From Candidatus Mycobacterium methanotrophicum (lineage in GTDB: Bacteria; Actinomycetota; Actinomycetes; Mycobacteriales; Mycobacteriaceae), in NCBI RefSeq assembly GCF_023515995.1, contig NZ_CP097321.1, positions 1 through 64,000 on the forward strand: a DNA stretch of 64,000 nucleotides, written 5' to 3'. Each line of letters starts with the position of its first letter. Within the stretch, counting starts at the first letter, position 1. Made by a program: the position numbers and the translations under genes. Shown piece by piece: positions 14,545 to 24,046 of the stretch. The notes under the pieces were generated by a model that was not told the DNA's origin, did no database searches, and worked only from the letters and a program-made list of their open reading frames with translations.

Positions 14545-15270
14545 ATGCTGTCCGATCCCGCCGCCGCGGCGTGGGTTGTCGCCGGTCGACCCGCCGTGAA
14601 CGCGCCCACACCGGTGGCCGGCCGCTGCGGCCGGTGCGGAGAGGACGGTCCCACTGTCACCGTGACCCACATCATCAGCGAGAAGTTCACCAATTTCGAT
14701 GCGTGGCCGTTCGGGTCCCGCCGGTTGTGCGTGCCGTGCGCCTGGGCCTACAGCCGATCACCCGCCTCGGTGCCGGCCATGATGATCACCGCGACCACCG
14801 TCACCGAGCACATCAAAGGGGTTGGCCTGGCGGCTGTGCTGGCCACCGGCGCTCTGCCGCACACCCACGCCGTCGTACTGCCCACCTCGCACCGCCGGCA
14901 CATCCTGGCGACCGCGCAGTGGGGGCACCTAGCCACCGACGGACTGGTCACCGTGTGGGACGCCGCCGCCGCGTCACGGCTGACCAACCTGGCGATGGTG
15001 CGCCCCGCGGTCACGGCCTGGGCGCGGGCACGCGCGACCAAGTCCACCAATGGCCGTCAGATCGCATTGGAGATCGACCGAGTGCTCCTGCGTGAGATGC
15101 CGCCCTATCCCCTGCTGGCCACGCAGCCGAAACAGGACTGGCCAGGGTTTCTCGCAGCCTGGACCGCGCTGCAGCCGTGGCGGACGGTTGCGCCGTTGTG
15201 GGCGGCGGCCAAGGTCCTCACCACCCCCGTGAGCGCCGCCGCCGCATATAACGGGCGCCAGACGGGTTAG
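14545..15270 (+). CDS. csf1: Csf1, type IV-B CRISPR large subunit
   Basis: 241-aa protein with the four-cysteine zinc motif typical of Csf1: CGRC at 28-31 and CVPC at 62-65, around THIISEKFTNFDAWPFGSRR. It would cap the crRNA-binding complex, and is recognised mainly from this motif and from its place before cas11-csf2-csf3. The ATG at 14545 is chosen; a GTG at 14533 and longer open frame exist. A TATCGT box lies about 10-15 nt upstream, compatible with a nearly leaderless transcript. Seven nt separate it from cas11. Confidence 0.75.
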   Translation: MLSDPAAAAWVVAGRPAVNAPTPVAGRCGRCGEDGPTVTVTHIISEKFTNFDAWPFGSRRLCVPCAWAYSRSPASVPAMMITATTVTEHIKGVGLAAVLATGALPHTHAVVLPTSHRRHILATAQWGHLATDGLVTVWDAAAASRLTNLAMVRPAVTAWARARATKSTNGRQIALEIDRVLLREMPPYPLLATQPKQDWPGFLAAWTALQPWRTVAPLWAAAKVLTTPVSAAAAYNGRQTG

Positions 15271-15276
15271 CCGGTT

Positions 15277-15789
15277 GTGGCGACCCCGGCCGATACGCTG
15301 ACGGCCATGGCCGACGAGCTCACCCCCACCCGGAGGTGGCAGGCGCTGGTCCCCCAGCTGAGAGCCCTCACCCTCAACGGGCACAGATCCGAGACCACGA
15401 TGACAGCCGCGGAGAAAGCCGCGGCCCAGGCCGCCGACACCGCCGAGCGGCTCCTGCTGCTGGTGCACTACAGCATCGACTGGGACAACTCCTGGGTCGC
15501 TGAGGAGAAGTACCGCAAAACCTATTGGGATGAGATCCTTCCCGGCCGGGTGTTTCGCGCCGCCCGCCGTTCCATCACGCTCGACGAGTGGTGGTCCTCA
15601 GCCGCGTTAAGGCACCTCGGCCTGCGGGCCCCCCGCTACCCGGACCGGCGGCTCGAACTGGCCGAGCTGCTGCGCGAACCACCAGTTCCGGTCCTGCGCA
15701 TGTTCCAAAGCAGCCTGCCTGCCCTGCTGCTGCGGGTGCGCATCATCGCCGAGGCCGTCACCGACGACCGGAAGACCAAACGCCCATGA
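15277..15789 (+). CDS. cas11: Cas11-like small subunit of type IV-B
   Basis: 170-aa mainly helical protein (160 aa if the ATG at 15307 is used instead of the GTG at 15277). No catalytic motif is seen. Its size, helical content and position between csf1 and csf2 match the Cas11-type small subunit of type IV-B complexes. The stop overlaps the csf2 ATG (ATGA at 15786-15789), showing translational coupling. Confidence 0.65.
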   Translation: MATPADTLTAMADELTPTRRWQALVPQLRALTLNGHRSETTMTAAEKAAAQAADTAERLLLLVHYSIDWDNSWVAEEKYRKTYWDEILPGRVFRAARRSITLDEWWSSAALRHLGLRAPRYPDRRLELAELLREPPVPVLRMFQSSLPALLLRVRIIAEAVTDDRKTKRP

Positions 15790-16658
15790 GCCTCAACGCC
15801 ATTCGCTGGGATATCGACATCGTGGCCCTGTCCTCGATCGTGCACCGCGGCTCAGACAACGATGCGGCCGGCACCGACACCACCTCATCGTTCCGCACCG
15901 AAAGGATCATCACCGCTGACGGCGAGCTGCTGCAGGTTCCGATCGTGTCGGGCAGCAGTTTCCGTGGCGTCCTGCGCCGCATCGGTGAGGAGCTCACCGC
16001 GGCGGTCCTCGACTACGAGGATGCCGCGTTGCCGGTGCCCGCCGCGCACCTGCTCACCAACGGCGGCCGGCTCGGTAAGTCGGCAACCCCGTTCAACGAT
16101 GAGGATGAACGCCACCTCAAGGCGCTGCTCCCGCAGATCGCCGTGTTTGGTGGCGCCGCGAGTGGCCGGATCATGTCCGGGCTACTCTCGGTCGGCAAGG
16201 TGCTGCCCGAGGTGGCTGAACTGGAACACATCCTGCCTCGCCCACCACGCACCACTGCGCTGCCGGCGGTGTACACCTTCGCTGAGGAATCGTTCAGCCA
16301 CCTGGCCGACCACCGCACTCATCTGGGCCAGGCCCCCCGCACCGATGGGGACACCGAATACACCAGTCCCCTAGGACGATTCGCCGCCGAAACCCTCCCC
16401 GCCGGAATCCGCCTGCAAACCTGGGTACGGATCATCAACGCCACCGACCATCAGACCGCGTTTCTGCGCGACGTCCTCGACGCCTTCGCCAGCCACGGCC
16501 ACCTCGGCGGCCGCGTCGCCGCCGGATACGGCACCATTACCGCCGCTCTCAGCACCACCGCGCAGCGCGGGCAGCTCCCCGACGCCACGGTTGACTGGCA
16601 GTCTGAACTCAAGGCCAACCGCGCTGAGGCGATCGCCGCACTGTCCAAAATCACTTGA
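15786..16658 (+). CDS. csf2: Csf2, Cas7-type backbone subunit
   Basis: 290-aa RAMP protein. IVSGSSFRGVLRR near 54-65 is the typical Cas7 RNA-binding segment, and a C-terminal glycine-rich GHLGGRVAAGYG stretch is characteristic. Several Csf2 copies form the helical backbone that holds RNA in type IV complexes. It overlaps cas11 by 4 nt and csf3 by 4 nt. Confidence 0.85.
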   Translation: MSLNAIRWDIDIVALSSIVHRGSDNDAAGTDTTSSFRTERIITADGELLQVPIVSGSSFRGVLRRIGEELTAAVLDYEDAALPVPAAHLLTNGGRLGKSATPFNDEDERHLKALLPQIAVFGGAASGRIMSGLLSVGKVLPEVAELEHILPRPPRTTALPAVYTFAEESFSHLADHRTHLGQAPRTDGDTEYTSPLGRFAAETLPAGIRLQTWVRIINATDHQTAFLRDVLDAFASHGHLGGRVAAGYGTITAALSTTAQRGQLPDATVDWQSELKANRAEAIAALSKIT

Positions 16659-17386
16659 GCGCCACCATGATTGCGCTCCACATCACCGCCACCACCCCGC
16701 ACGGCATCGTGTTGTCGCGTCCCTGGGGCGTGGCCTTCGACGGACTGTTGGCCTCGGTGGTCTGGCATCGCCGCAAATGGGAAGCCCGCGCCGCCGGCCA
16801 CCACCTCACCTACCAGCCGGACGGACCTCAGGAAACCCTGCCGCTGCCCCTGGCTCGCTGCGGCGATCCCGACAACGACGCCGACTGGCACTGGCTGGCC
16901 ACGTTCGCCGATCTGCACCCGCGTATCCAGGCAGTCAGCGATCCCGATATCCGCTGGCGAACATCGCGCACCGACCACCCTCGGCTCCAGCAGCTCGCCC
17001 CGGTCATCAGCCGCCAAGTCTCCGACACCGCCGGCCGTTATCAGCGCCGCGTCGTGCCGGTACCCGCACGCCCCGCCACCCATCTGACCTGGCGCGCCGT
17101 CGGCGATCCGGACGCGATACGGGATCTACTCACCGACCTGCCCTCGATCGGCAAGAACACCGGTGTCGGGGAAGGCCTCGTCACCCGGTGGGAAGTCACC
17201 GAAACCCCCGACGTCGAGGACTGGTCCGCCGGCCACGAACACGAACCTGGAGTCCTCGGCCGCTCCGCACCACCGCGCTGCATCGAACACGCAGCGATCG
17301 ACACCGGCCCCCTGGGCACCGGCGCACTGCGCCCGCCCTATCTACATCCCGCGGCCCGCGCCGAAGCCTTTCAACCCGCGCGGTAG
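16655..17386 (+). CDS. csf3: Csf3, Cas5-type subunit
   Basis: 243-aa RAMP protein with the late glycine-rich loop PSIGKNTGVGEGLVTRW (about 166-182) of Csf3/Cas5. It would bind the 5' end of the guide RNA. A TTG at 16655 overlaps the csf2 stop (TTGA); the ATG at 16667 is an equally possible start. It is the last gene of the operon. No dinG (csf4), cas6, cas1 or cas2 follows, matching subtype IV-B. Confidence 0.8.
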   Translation: MSATMIALHITATTPHGIVLSRPWGVAFDGLLASVVWHRRKWEARAAGHHLTYQPDGPQETLPLPLARCGDPDNDADWHWLATFADLHPRIQAVSDPDIRWRTSRTDHPRLQQLAPVISRQVSDTAGRYQRRVVPVPARPATHLTWRAVGDPDAIRDLLTDLPSIGKNTGVGEGLVTRWEVTETPDVEDWSAGHEHEPGVLGRSAPPRCIEHAAIDTGPLGTGALRPPYLHPAARAEAFQPAR

Positions 17387-17393
17387 CGGTGGG

Positions 17394-18539
17394 TTACCGA
17401 GCCCCGGTGTGAGAGGTCCGCTTTGTTCCGTCCCACCAGCGCCGGTAGTGCGGATTGCTGGGGTCGACGTACCACCCCGCTGAGGGAAGCACCGGAGCCG
17501 GCTCGGATACTTCCGTAGCCGGCTCGAAATCGACGGTGAACGCGGTGAGCGGACGATTCAGCTCACCGTCCGCCCGAGTGGGGTCGCGTCTATCAACTGC
17601 GCGGTGCACATGCACCGCCTCGGCCAGAGCGAATCGCGTAGCCCGTCCGATATCCGGCGTCGTCACCAGATGGAACAACCGCATTGGTCGACCCGTGACT
17701 GGCTGAGCGCCAACCCTGCTCGGGTCGTACTCTACAACGTACTGACCATCGAAATCAGTTGGCGTACCGTCGACTAGACCGATGATCCGAATGATGCAGC
17801 GCTCCTTACGCCGATCAGCCACCCCGGCGTGCAGCTTTGCGATACGGGCCTTCACCTTGCCGCGCCGGACGCTGCCTTTGCGGCAGCGGGCGAGCTGACG
17901 CTGAAGACGAGCCAGCGTCTTCTGCTCGCTGCGCCGCATGACTGGCGCCCGCAGCATCGTCCCGTCCGACAGGGCGAGCGTCGTTTTCACGCCCCGGTCG
18001 ATCCCGACCAGACGTTCTTCCCGCCCAGGCACGCCAGCAACCTCGGGTTGCGGCGCAGGGAACGCCACATACCAGCGGCCCGCTTTGCGGGTGACCCGCG
18101 CCATACCCAACGCCCCTGCGGGGAGCGGGCGGGAGAGCCGGAACTTCACCAACCCGAGTTTCGGCACAAATACCTGCGCCCATTTACGGTTCACGATCTC
18201 GACACGGCTGTCGCGAATGCAGAAGCCCTCGTCGAGGTGCTTGCGCCGCCAACCCGGCCGCCGGTACACGCCGTTGAAGAATCCCGCGACCGCGCGGTCG
18301 AAATCTCGCAACGCCTGCTGCTGCACCGCCGACGACCCCGCCGCCAACCACTCACAAGCTTGCCGCGCCACCGCCAACTGTTTCTGCCGGGCGGCCGGGA
18401 CCGGCGCCGGCCGGCCGGTACGGCCCCAGTTGAACTGCTCCACCGCGAGATTCCACACAAAGCGGGCATCGGCGCAATGGCGTTCCAGCATGAACACCGA
18501 CTGCTCAGCGGTCGGATACATGCGATACCGGTGCGCCAT
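17394..18539 (-). pseudogene. tnpB remnant fused in frame to a DUF2510-containing gene
   Basis: A 381-codon open frame made of two unrelated parts. Residues 1 to about 243 are the N-terminus of an IS1341/IS605-type TnpB (HRYRMYPTAEQSVFMLERHC start, RuvC-I aspartate in LVGIDRGVKTTLALSDG), cut off before RuvC-II, the zinc finger and RuvC-III. The rest (from RCIIRIIGLVDG) is a different plasmid-type protein ending in the DUF2510 signature GWYVDPSNPHYRRWWDGT. The TnpB part cannot be an active RNA-guided nuclease. Whether the fused protein is made is unknown. Confidence 0.65.
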
Positions 18540-18542
18540 CGC

Positions 18543-18693
18543 TAAGCCGCCTTCGCCCGTTTCCGGGCGGCAGCGAGTTTCTGGTTCTCGACATAGCGCC
18601 GGACCACTTCTAGCGGCTACGCGGACCCAACAGACGGGATCGGCTATCCCCCGACTGAAGTCGATGGCTTGCGCCGAAGACTATTTCGGTCAT
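18543..18693 (-). pseudogene. Remnant of a small gene upstream of tnpB
   Basis: An ATG at 18693 opens MTEIVFGASH but meets a stop after 27 codons. Another frame just downstream encodes a basic C-terminus, RRYVENQKLAAARKRAKAA, ending 4 nt before the tnpB start. Together they look like a frameshifted small gene coupled to tnpB. The bases from 18694 to 18890 hold only a short hairpin at 18780-18800. Confidence 0.35.
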
Positions 18694-18890
18694 GGCGTCC
18701 CTTTCTGCGATCGGCGGGTGAAGGATAGTCCAGGGACGCTGTGGGACGACGCACTTTTCGCAGTGGGTGCTCCCGGAACGGCCGGTTTGGTCAAACGGCC
18801 AGTGCCACCAAAGACGAATCAGCGGCCGCCGACCACGCGCGACTCACCCCCACCATGGCGCTTCCCAGGTGTGGTGACATCGTTTGAGTC

Positions 18891-19349
18891 ATGAGTACTC
18901 CGGATGGTGACAGGGAAGCGTCGGCGAGCGAATACAGCGTGGATGAGGACGACCAACTTCAGCCAGAGGACACCCTGATCGACCGCGGTGTCGACGACGT
19001 ACTCGACGAGGGATATTCGCCGCCCGAGCGGCCGTACGGTCGTGGCTCCTTGGGCTCGACGCCCGAAAGCTTGGACCAGCTGCTTGCCGAGGAAGAGCCG
19101 GATCCGGCCATGCGGCTATATGACCCGTTCGACAAGGACGAGCAGCAACGCTCCGACGAAGCCGAGCGGGAGACCGAATTTCCGCAGCGAAATGAGGTTG
19201 GACGCGCGCGAGCAGGTCGACTTGTCGCGCCGGACCAGGGGTTTGGCGAAGACGTAGACGCGGACCTGTTGGCTGATGACGTCGGCATCGACGGAGGCGC
19301 AGCCTCCGCCGAGGACGCCGCGGTTCACATCATCGACGACGAGGAGTAG
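18891..19349 (+). CDS. DUF5709-family acidic protein
   Basis: 152-aa very acidic protein with the family signature near the N-terminus: YSVDEDDQLQPEDTLIDRG, then DDVLDEGYSPPERP and LAEEEPD. The family is conserved in actinobacterial chromosomes, has no known function, and is probably disordered. Its presence on this element suggests capture from a chromosome. From 19350 to 19743 I see only weak frames, one of which (about 19430-19570, plus) could be a gene fragment. Confidence 0.75.
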   Translation: MSTPDGDREASASEYSVDEDDQLQPEDTLIDRGVDDVLDEGYSPPERPYGRGSLGSTPESLDQLLAEEEPDPAMRLYDPFDKDEQQRSDEAERETEFPQRNEVGRARAGRLVAPDQGFGEDVDADLLADDVGIDGGAASAEDAAVHIIDDEE

Positions 19350-19743
19350 CTGGCCCGGCACGCGAATTCAGCTGAAGAACAGGTCGGGATGGGACGCACT
19401 GTTCGACCGTGTGTGTGGGCTCGCGCAGGCAGGTCCGCATCGAGTGGGACGGTTCGTCCCTGGTGCGCTGGAACCACGATCCGGCCCGAGTGGAGGCGGT
19501 GCTACGGCTGTCCGGGCACACGCCAGAGGGCCTATTCCTGGCCCATGTCATGATGCGCTCGGTGTCGATGCGGGGTCCGACCACTCCCCCGCGCCAGCAT
19601 GACCACGCAGACGCTGACAGCACCGGGGCCATGTGCGTTTGTCCCCTATCCGCTTAGAGGACCGCCAGCAGTCGAAACTCGTCATGCCAACGGCGTGTCA
19701 CTCTCGGCACCGCACCTGGGGCAGACGTGCCGCTCGCGCCCCT

Positions 19744-20241
19744 TTAGAGCTTGTAACCGATGGCGCGCAGCAGGTCGTGCCGGTCGGCCACGTCGCGATC
19801 GGTCTCCACCCCGAGGGGCGCCTGTCCGTCGACGACGCCCACAATGCCACGGCCACGCGGGGTCACCGCGACCAAGATGTCAACCGGATTGGCTGTGGCG
19901 CAGTGGATCGTGCAGACCTCGGGCACCGCCTTGACCGGGTTGAGGATGCTGACCGGGAACCCGTCGCGCAAGAAGATCACGAAGCAGTGCCCGGCGGCGA
20001 TGGCCTGCGCATTGCGGGTCGCGAGCTCGACCAATTCAGGATCATTGCCGGTGCGGCGAACCAACCGTGGCCCGGAGGCCTCGCAAAAGGCCAGCCCGAA
20101 CCGTAGCGACGAGCTCACCCCCACCATCGCCTCATGCAGGTCCTCGACCGTCTTGATGAAGTGCGCCTGCCCGATTACGACATTGACATCGTCCGGCTTG
20201 TCGACGCGAACCACATCCCAGGAAAGCGTCGTCGTGGTCAC
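19744..20241 (-). CDS. Adenosine-specific kinase family protein
   Basis: About 165 aa, matching the PF04008 adenosine-specific kinase family along its length: GQAHFIKTVEDLHEA, FGLAFCEASGPRLVRRTGND, AGHCFVIFLRDGFP, VPEVCTIHCATANP, GRGIVGVVDGQ and a terminal IGYKL. No frameshift is seen. The start is uncertain: GTG 20241 gives the usual short N-terminus, while an ATG at 20274 adds 11 residues. It is a chromosome-type gene in a patchwork region. Confidence 0.85.
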   Translation of the reverse strand: MTTTTLSWDVVRVDKPDDVNVVIGQAHFIKTVEDLHEAMVGVSSSLRFGLAFCEASGPRLVRRTGNDPELVELATRNAQAIAAGHCFVIFLRDGFPVSILNPVKAVPEVCTIHCATANPVDILVAVTPRGRGIVGVVDGQAPLGVETDRDVADRHDLLRAIGYKL

Positions 20242-20281
20242 ACACACATGCTGCCACAGGCACGTGACAGCCACGTCCGAT

Positions 20282-21012
20282 GCTCGGAATGCGAACAGTC
20301 CTGTTTGCGGGCGCCGCGTTCGCCCTTAGGGTTCCGCGTACGGCCCCGCACCCGTCGGAGGTACCTCTGGGCGATGCGGACCTTGGGCCGCCTCGTCGAT
20401 GGCAGACGCCACGTATTCGCGGAGAACGTCCTCCCAGATGCTGCGTCCGATCGACGAAGCCAACGAAAGGCTCCACGTCGGCGGCTCCGTCGATCCATCG
20501 AGCCTTTCTATAGGCGCGTCGCGACCGAGCACCATGATGTCGGCTGGGCGGTGCCCGTGTCTCCATGCCCGGAATCTGCTCCCACTTACCGTCCGAGAGA
20601 GCACCCGCGCGGTTGCAGCGAGTCAGACCTGCTTGGCAATCGTGTGGACCTCCGCGTCGACCCCGCCGTCCACCGCCCGGTCCGGGGTGTCGTCCCAATA
20701 GCTCAGTATGACGGAGCGCTGAGCCGGAACGTCGGTGTATCGGGACATCTTTCACGGGATGCGCTACACGCCAGCCCCGATGATCGACTTCATCGACGGT
20801 GACGAACAGAGCGACTTCTTGCGGCAGGAAGAGGTCTGCGGCCTTGACATTGCGCGACAGGATCAACGTTCCTGGAACTAGTGGGACGGTCACCGGGTGA
20901 GGAGCCATGTCCGGCACCGACAAGTCCCACGCGACCTTGCAAGGTCGTCTTGCAGCTGGCGCATCACCGCTTCAATCGCAGCCGCGTAGGCGCCGCCGTT
21001 TTCTGAGCAAGT
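20282..21012 (-). other. Region with degraded coding sequence only
   Basis: On the minus strand an ATG at about 20749 opens MSRYTDVPAQRSVILSYWDD and runs 41 codons to a TGA near 20625; the same frame then stays open to about 20326 with protein-like sequence (LREYVASAIDEAAQ). Another frame from 20923 starts MSVPDMAPHPVT. This looks like one or two decayed genes. I cannot name them. Confidence 0.3.
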
Positions 21013-21444
21013 TCACCGCTGGGCTTGCAGCAGGGTGCGGATTTCTCTGGGGAGCTGATCCAGGGCCTTGTCCATCTGGGGAGGCGGGAGATGGTGCAAT
21101 ACGGCTGCGGTGGTCGCCGCAGCCGCCTTGCCGACGTCGTCGGGGGCGATGATCGCCTCACGGGCGAACCGCGCAGCGTAGGCCTCTGCGTCGTACATCT
21201 CGGGGACGGCGCTGGGATTCCAGCCCGCGTAGAAGATGCCCCTGATCAGGTCGGGCAGCTGAGCCGCAAAGTGGGCGCTCGCCTCCACGGTGAGCCGATC
21301 GCGCAGGGTGTGCAGCCACGCGCGCAGCACTCGATAGGCGAACTCCCGATCCTCGGTGTCGAACTCCCTGGCCACGTCGTTGATCCACGTGTGCGCGGTC
21401 TGCATCGCGTGGTCAAGCGCCGAGACCTTCGTTTTGGCGGACAT
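21013..21444 (-). CDS. DUF2267-family protein
   Basis: 143-aa helical protein with the DUF2267 pattern: HTWINDVAREF, YRVLRAWLHTLRDRLTV, HFAAQLPDLIRGIFYAGW. The function is not established. The ATG at 21444 is preceded by a near-perfect AAGGAGGT ribosome binding site. It is a typical chromosomal gene that appears intact here. Confidence 0.8.
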   Translation of the reverse strand: MSAKTKVSALDHAMQTAHTWINDVAREFDTEDREFAYRVLRAWLHTLRDRLTVEASAHFAAQLPDLIRGIFYAGWNPSAVPEMYDAEAYAARFAREAIIAPDDVGKAAAATTAAVLHHLPPPQMDKALDQLPREIRTLLQAQR

Positions 21445-21644
21445 CACTACCTCCTTGAGACCCCGGTCTTAGTTCTACAGCCAGTCGTGATGGACTAAGC
21501 CCCTTCTTCTCCCCTCGTGCCCGGCCGCCCGCATTCGGGCTTCGAGGTCTGGCCGTACGCATTTCAGGTTCCGCCTCCCCCGTCGTCCCGAAAAGGGTCC
21601 TTTGACCCGGATCCGCGCGCCTCAGTGCACACATTCGAGGCATC

Positions 21645-21798
21645 GGTATGGGATCTCGCGGCCCTCGACATCCTGGTGGGCGAGGCGGGTGGGGCGTTCA
21701 CCAGCCGGGACGGCACCGCCGGCCCGCACGGCGGCAGCGCCGTGGCCACCAACGGCCTACTCCACCAGCAGGTGTTGAGCCGACTGCGCGGGGCGTAA
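21645..21798 (+). pseudogene. 3' fragment of an inositol-monophosphatase-family gene
   Basis: Only the last 51 codons are present. They contain the family's metal/substrate motif WDLAALDILVGEAGGAF and a normal C-terminus (ATNGLLHQQVLSRLRGA). Upstream sequence is unrelated. The fragment leads directly into the radical SAM gene, so the two were probably acquired together. Confidence 0.6.
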
Positions 21799-21818
21799 CC
21801 TGGCGCCGAGAGCACACC

Positions 21819-22637
21819 ATGACCCCACTCGTTCCCGAAGACGACCGGTTCACCATCGCGACGAAACACTGGCATCGCCTCGACGACGGCCGGATTCAGT
21901 GCGACGTCTGTCCGCGCGCATGCAAGCTGCACGAGGGCCAGCGCGGCCTGCGCTTCGTCCGCTGCCGGATCGACGATCAGGTGAAGCTCACCAGCTACGG
22001 GCGGTCGAGCGGGTTCTGCGTCGACCCGGTGGAAAAGAAGCCGCTCAACCACTTCTTGCCGGGTTCGGCGGTGCTGTCGTTCGGCACTGCGGGGTGCAAC
22101 CTCGCCTGCAAGTTTTGCCAGAACTGGGATATCTCTAAGTCTCGCGAGGTCGATACCCTGGCCAGCCGGGCCACCCCCGACGACATCGCCCGCACTGCTG
22201 ACGAATTGGGTTGTCGCAGTGTGGCATTCACCTACAACGATCCGACGATCTTCTGGGAGTACGCCGCCGATGTCGCCGACGCCTGTCACTACCGTGGCAT
22301 CAAAGCGATCGCGGTGACGGCCGGCTACATGTGTCCTAACCCTCGCGCGGAGTTCTATCGGCACATCGACGCTGCCAACGTCGACCTGAAGGCGTTCACC
22401 GAAGACTTCTACCGCAAGGTCTGCGTCGGGCGTCTGCACGACGTGCTGGACACCCTGCTCTACCTGCGGCACGAGACCGACGTGTGGCTGGAGATCACCA
22501 CCCTGCTCATTCCGGGACGCAACGACAGCGACGCCGAGATCGCCGCCGAATGCGCGTGGATCCGGGAGCACCTCGGCGTCGACGACGGTGTCTCACGACG
22601 ATCCGCCAATTGGCAGACCAGTGGCAATCGAGGCTGA
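21819..22637 (+). pseudogene. AmmA-type radical SAM protein, C-terminally truncated
   Basis: 272 codons. Residues 1 to about 255 match the radical SAM enzyme of the AmmeMemoRadiSam system: CDVCPRACKLHEGQRG, the cluster motif CNLACKFCQNWDIS (CxxxCxxC), FTYNDPTIFWEY and NVDLKAFTEDFYRKVC. Homologues continue well beyond ECAWIREHLGVD, where this copy switches to unrelated sequence (near 22585) and soon stops. The Fe-S site is intact but the barrel is incomplete. Neither the amm partner (MEMO-like) gene nor the lost part lies nearby. Confidence 0.7.
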
Positions 22638-23127
22638 GAATACCCAAGCCGAACAGATCGGCCCCGGCACGGTCGCGATCGTCGCAGAGTTGCCTGCGGT
22701 CAACGCCATTCACCGATTAAGGGCCATCCAAGGGATGATTCGAGCTGCGCAAGAAATACGGCGACACCCGCCTTCCGCGGGTGAACCCTCGGACTGGCCA
22801 CCGAGAGGGCGTGGCCGTCCCGGTGGCCGATCTATCGGGTTGTGTCAGCGATCGGCAAATTGCCGCAGTTCAGCTCGGTGTCGTCGATCGTGCGGACCCA
22901 CCCGTGGGCGAACTGCGACCGGGCAGCCTGTGCCCCGGGCGAGCGGTTGCCCTTGCAGTCGTCGACAAGCACGTAGAGCCCGTAGTCGAACGAGCATTCC
23001 TTCAAGGTAGTATGCCTTTGAGGTAGTATTGGTGGCATGATCGACCAGACCCGATGGCCCGGTGTGGTGGTGGCGGCCGATGACACCGCGCGGCCCGCGC
23101 CGCTAACGTGCGTTCCGTAGGAATTGC
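22638..23127. other. 490 bp without a supported gene
   Basis: A minus-strand frame ending at 22832 contains a protein-like stretch (CSFDYGLYVLVDDCKGN) that may be the C-terminal scrap of a secreted protein. Around 23003-23031 a short tandem motif AAGGTAGTAT/GAGGTAGTAT occurs. Nothing else is recognisable. Confidence 0.3.
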
Positions 23128-23706
23128 CTACGGGATCAGCCACTCGCCGAAGCTGTTCCCGAACCCGGAGGACGGCGTGTACTTGAACTTGGCCGGCGTT
23201 ATTCCCGGCGGCACGACGAACACGACGCATCCATTAGCAGACTCGCCGGGGCCGAGCTGGTATTCGCCGTTGCTGAAGTCCGTGCACTCGGTCACGCTGT
23301 GGAAGTCGGGTGTGTAGCTCTGGTTGTCCGACCCAATGAGTACCGCGTCGTTGTCGGCGTCGTCTTTGCGCGCCGACGTGCTGGTGTTATTGATCGTCAG
23401 CATCGCCGCGATGTACGTACTTCCGTTCGCATTGCCATTGTCGTCGGTCGGTGGCCCGTCTGTTCCCGTCGCAGGGTTAATGATCTGGGAGAGCGTAGCG
23501 GCCAGCGGACCGCTCTCACCTGTCAGGTTGAGCGTGGCCCCGACGTGCGCGACCGGGTTGGCCGGGGCGGCTGGCGTGGAGCTTTGGGCGCCGGTGGGCA
23601 CAGGGGCACCAGGAGAAGCTGGCTTGTTGACCTCAGTGGTCTCCGCAGAACATGCCGTAAGTACAACTGCCATGCCCAAGAGTGTGGCGACGACGGATCG
23701 TTTCAT
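23128..23706 (-). CDS. DUF4352-like lipoprotein
   Basis: 192-aa secreted lipoprotein: MKRSVVATLLGMAVVLTAC is a signal peptide with lipobox LTAC, followed by a Pro/Ala-rich linker and a beta-sandwich of the DUF4352 type (AAMLTINNTSTSA, a DNQSYTP motif, LGPGESANGCVVFVVP). It would sit on the outer face of the membrane. The ATG at 23706 is chosen for the signal peptide and AAGGAAGGGAACC upstream. Confidence 0.7.
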   Translation of the reverse strand: MKRSVVATLLGMAVVLTACSAETTEVNKPASPGAPVPTGAQSSTPAAPANPVAHVGATLNLTGESGPLAATLSQIINPATGTDGPPTDDNGNANGSTYIAAMLTINNTSTSARKDDADNDAVLIGSDNQSYTPDFHSVTECTDFSNGEYQLGPGESANGCVVFVVPPGITPAKFKYTPSSGFGNSFGEWLIP

Positions 23707-24046
23707 ACCCCGGTTCCCTTCCTTATGCCGGCTCTTCCGACTTAGCAGGGGTGTAGTTTCCTGGCCCTGAGCGGCGCTCGCCGTGATTGGCGGGTGCAGG
23801 CCCACCGTAGGTTAGCACCGTGGGCGCCGGGCGTTCGCAACGTTCGCAGTGAGCCTTCTGTCCGGCGTGACGAACGGATGGTATCGGTAGCGTTCGCGAG
23901 GTTTCCAGAGCGCCAACGCCGGTCTTGATCGAGATCCTGTTTCCGTGATGATCACCCTCGGGAAGGTGCGCCCACTTTCACTCCACCTCGCCGAGGCTCG
24001 TCCACAGGTTCTGATCATTGCTCGGCCACAGCCCATCCATCCACCC

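Noticed and set aside
21564..22571. Long minus-strand open frame opposite the radical SAM gene
   Set aside because: It lies entirely antisense to a sequence with clear radical SAM and phosphatase motifs; high GC produces such shadow frames.
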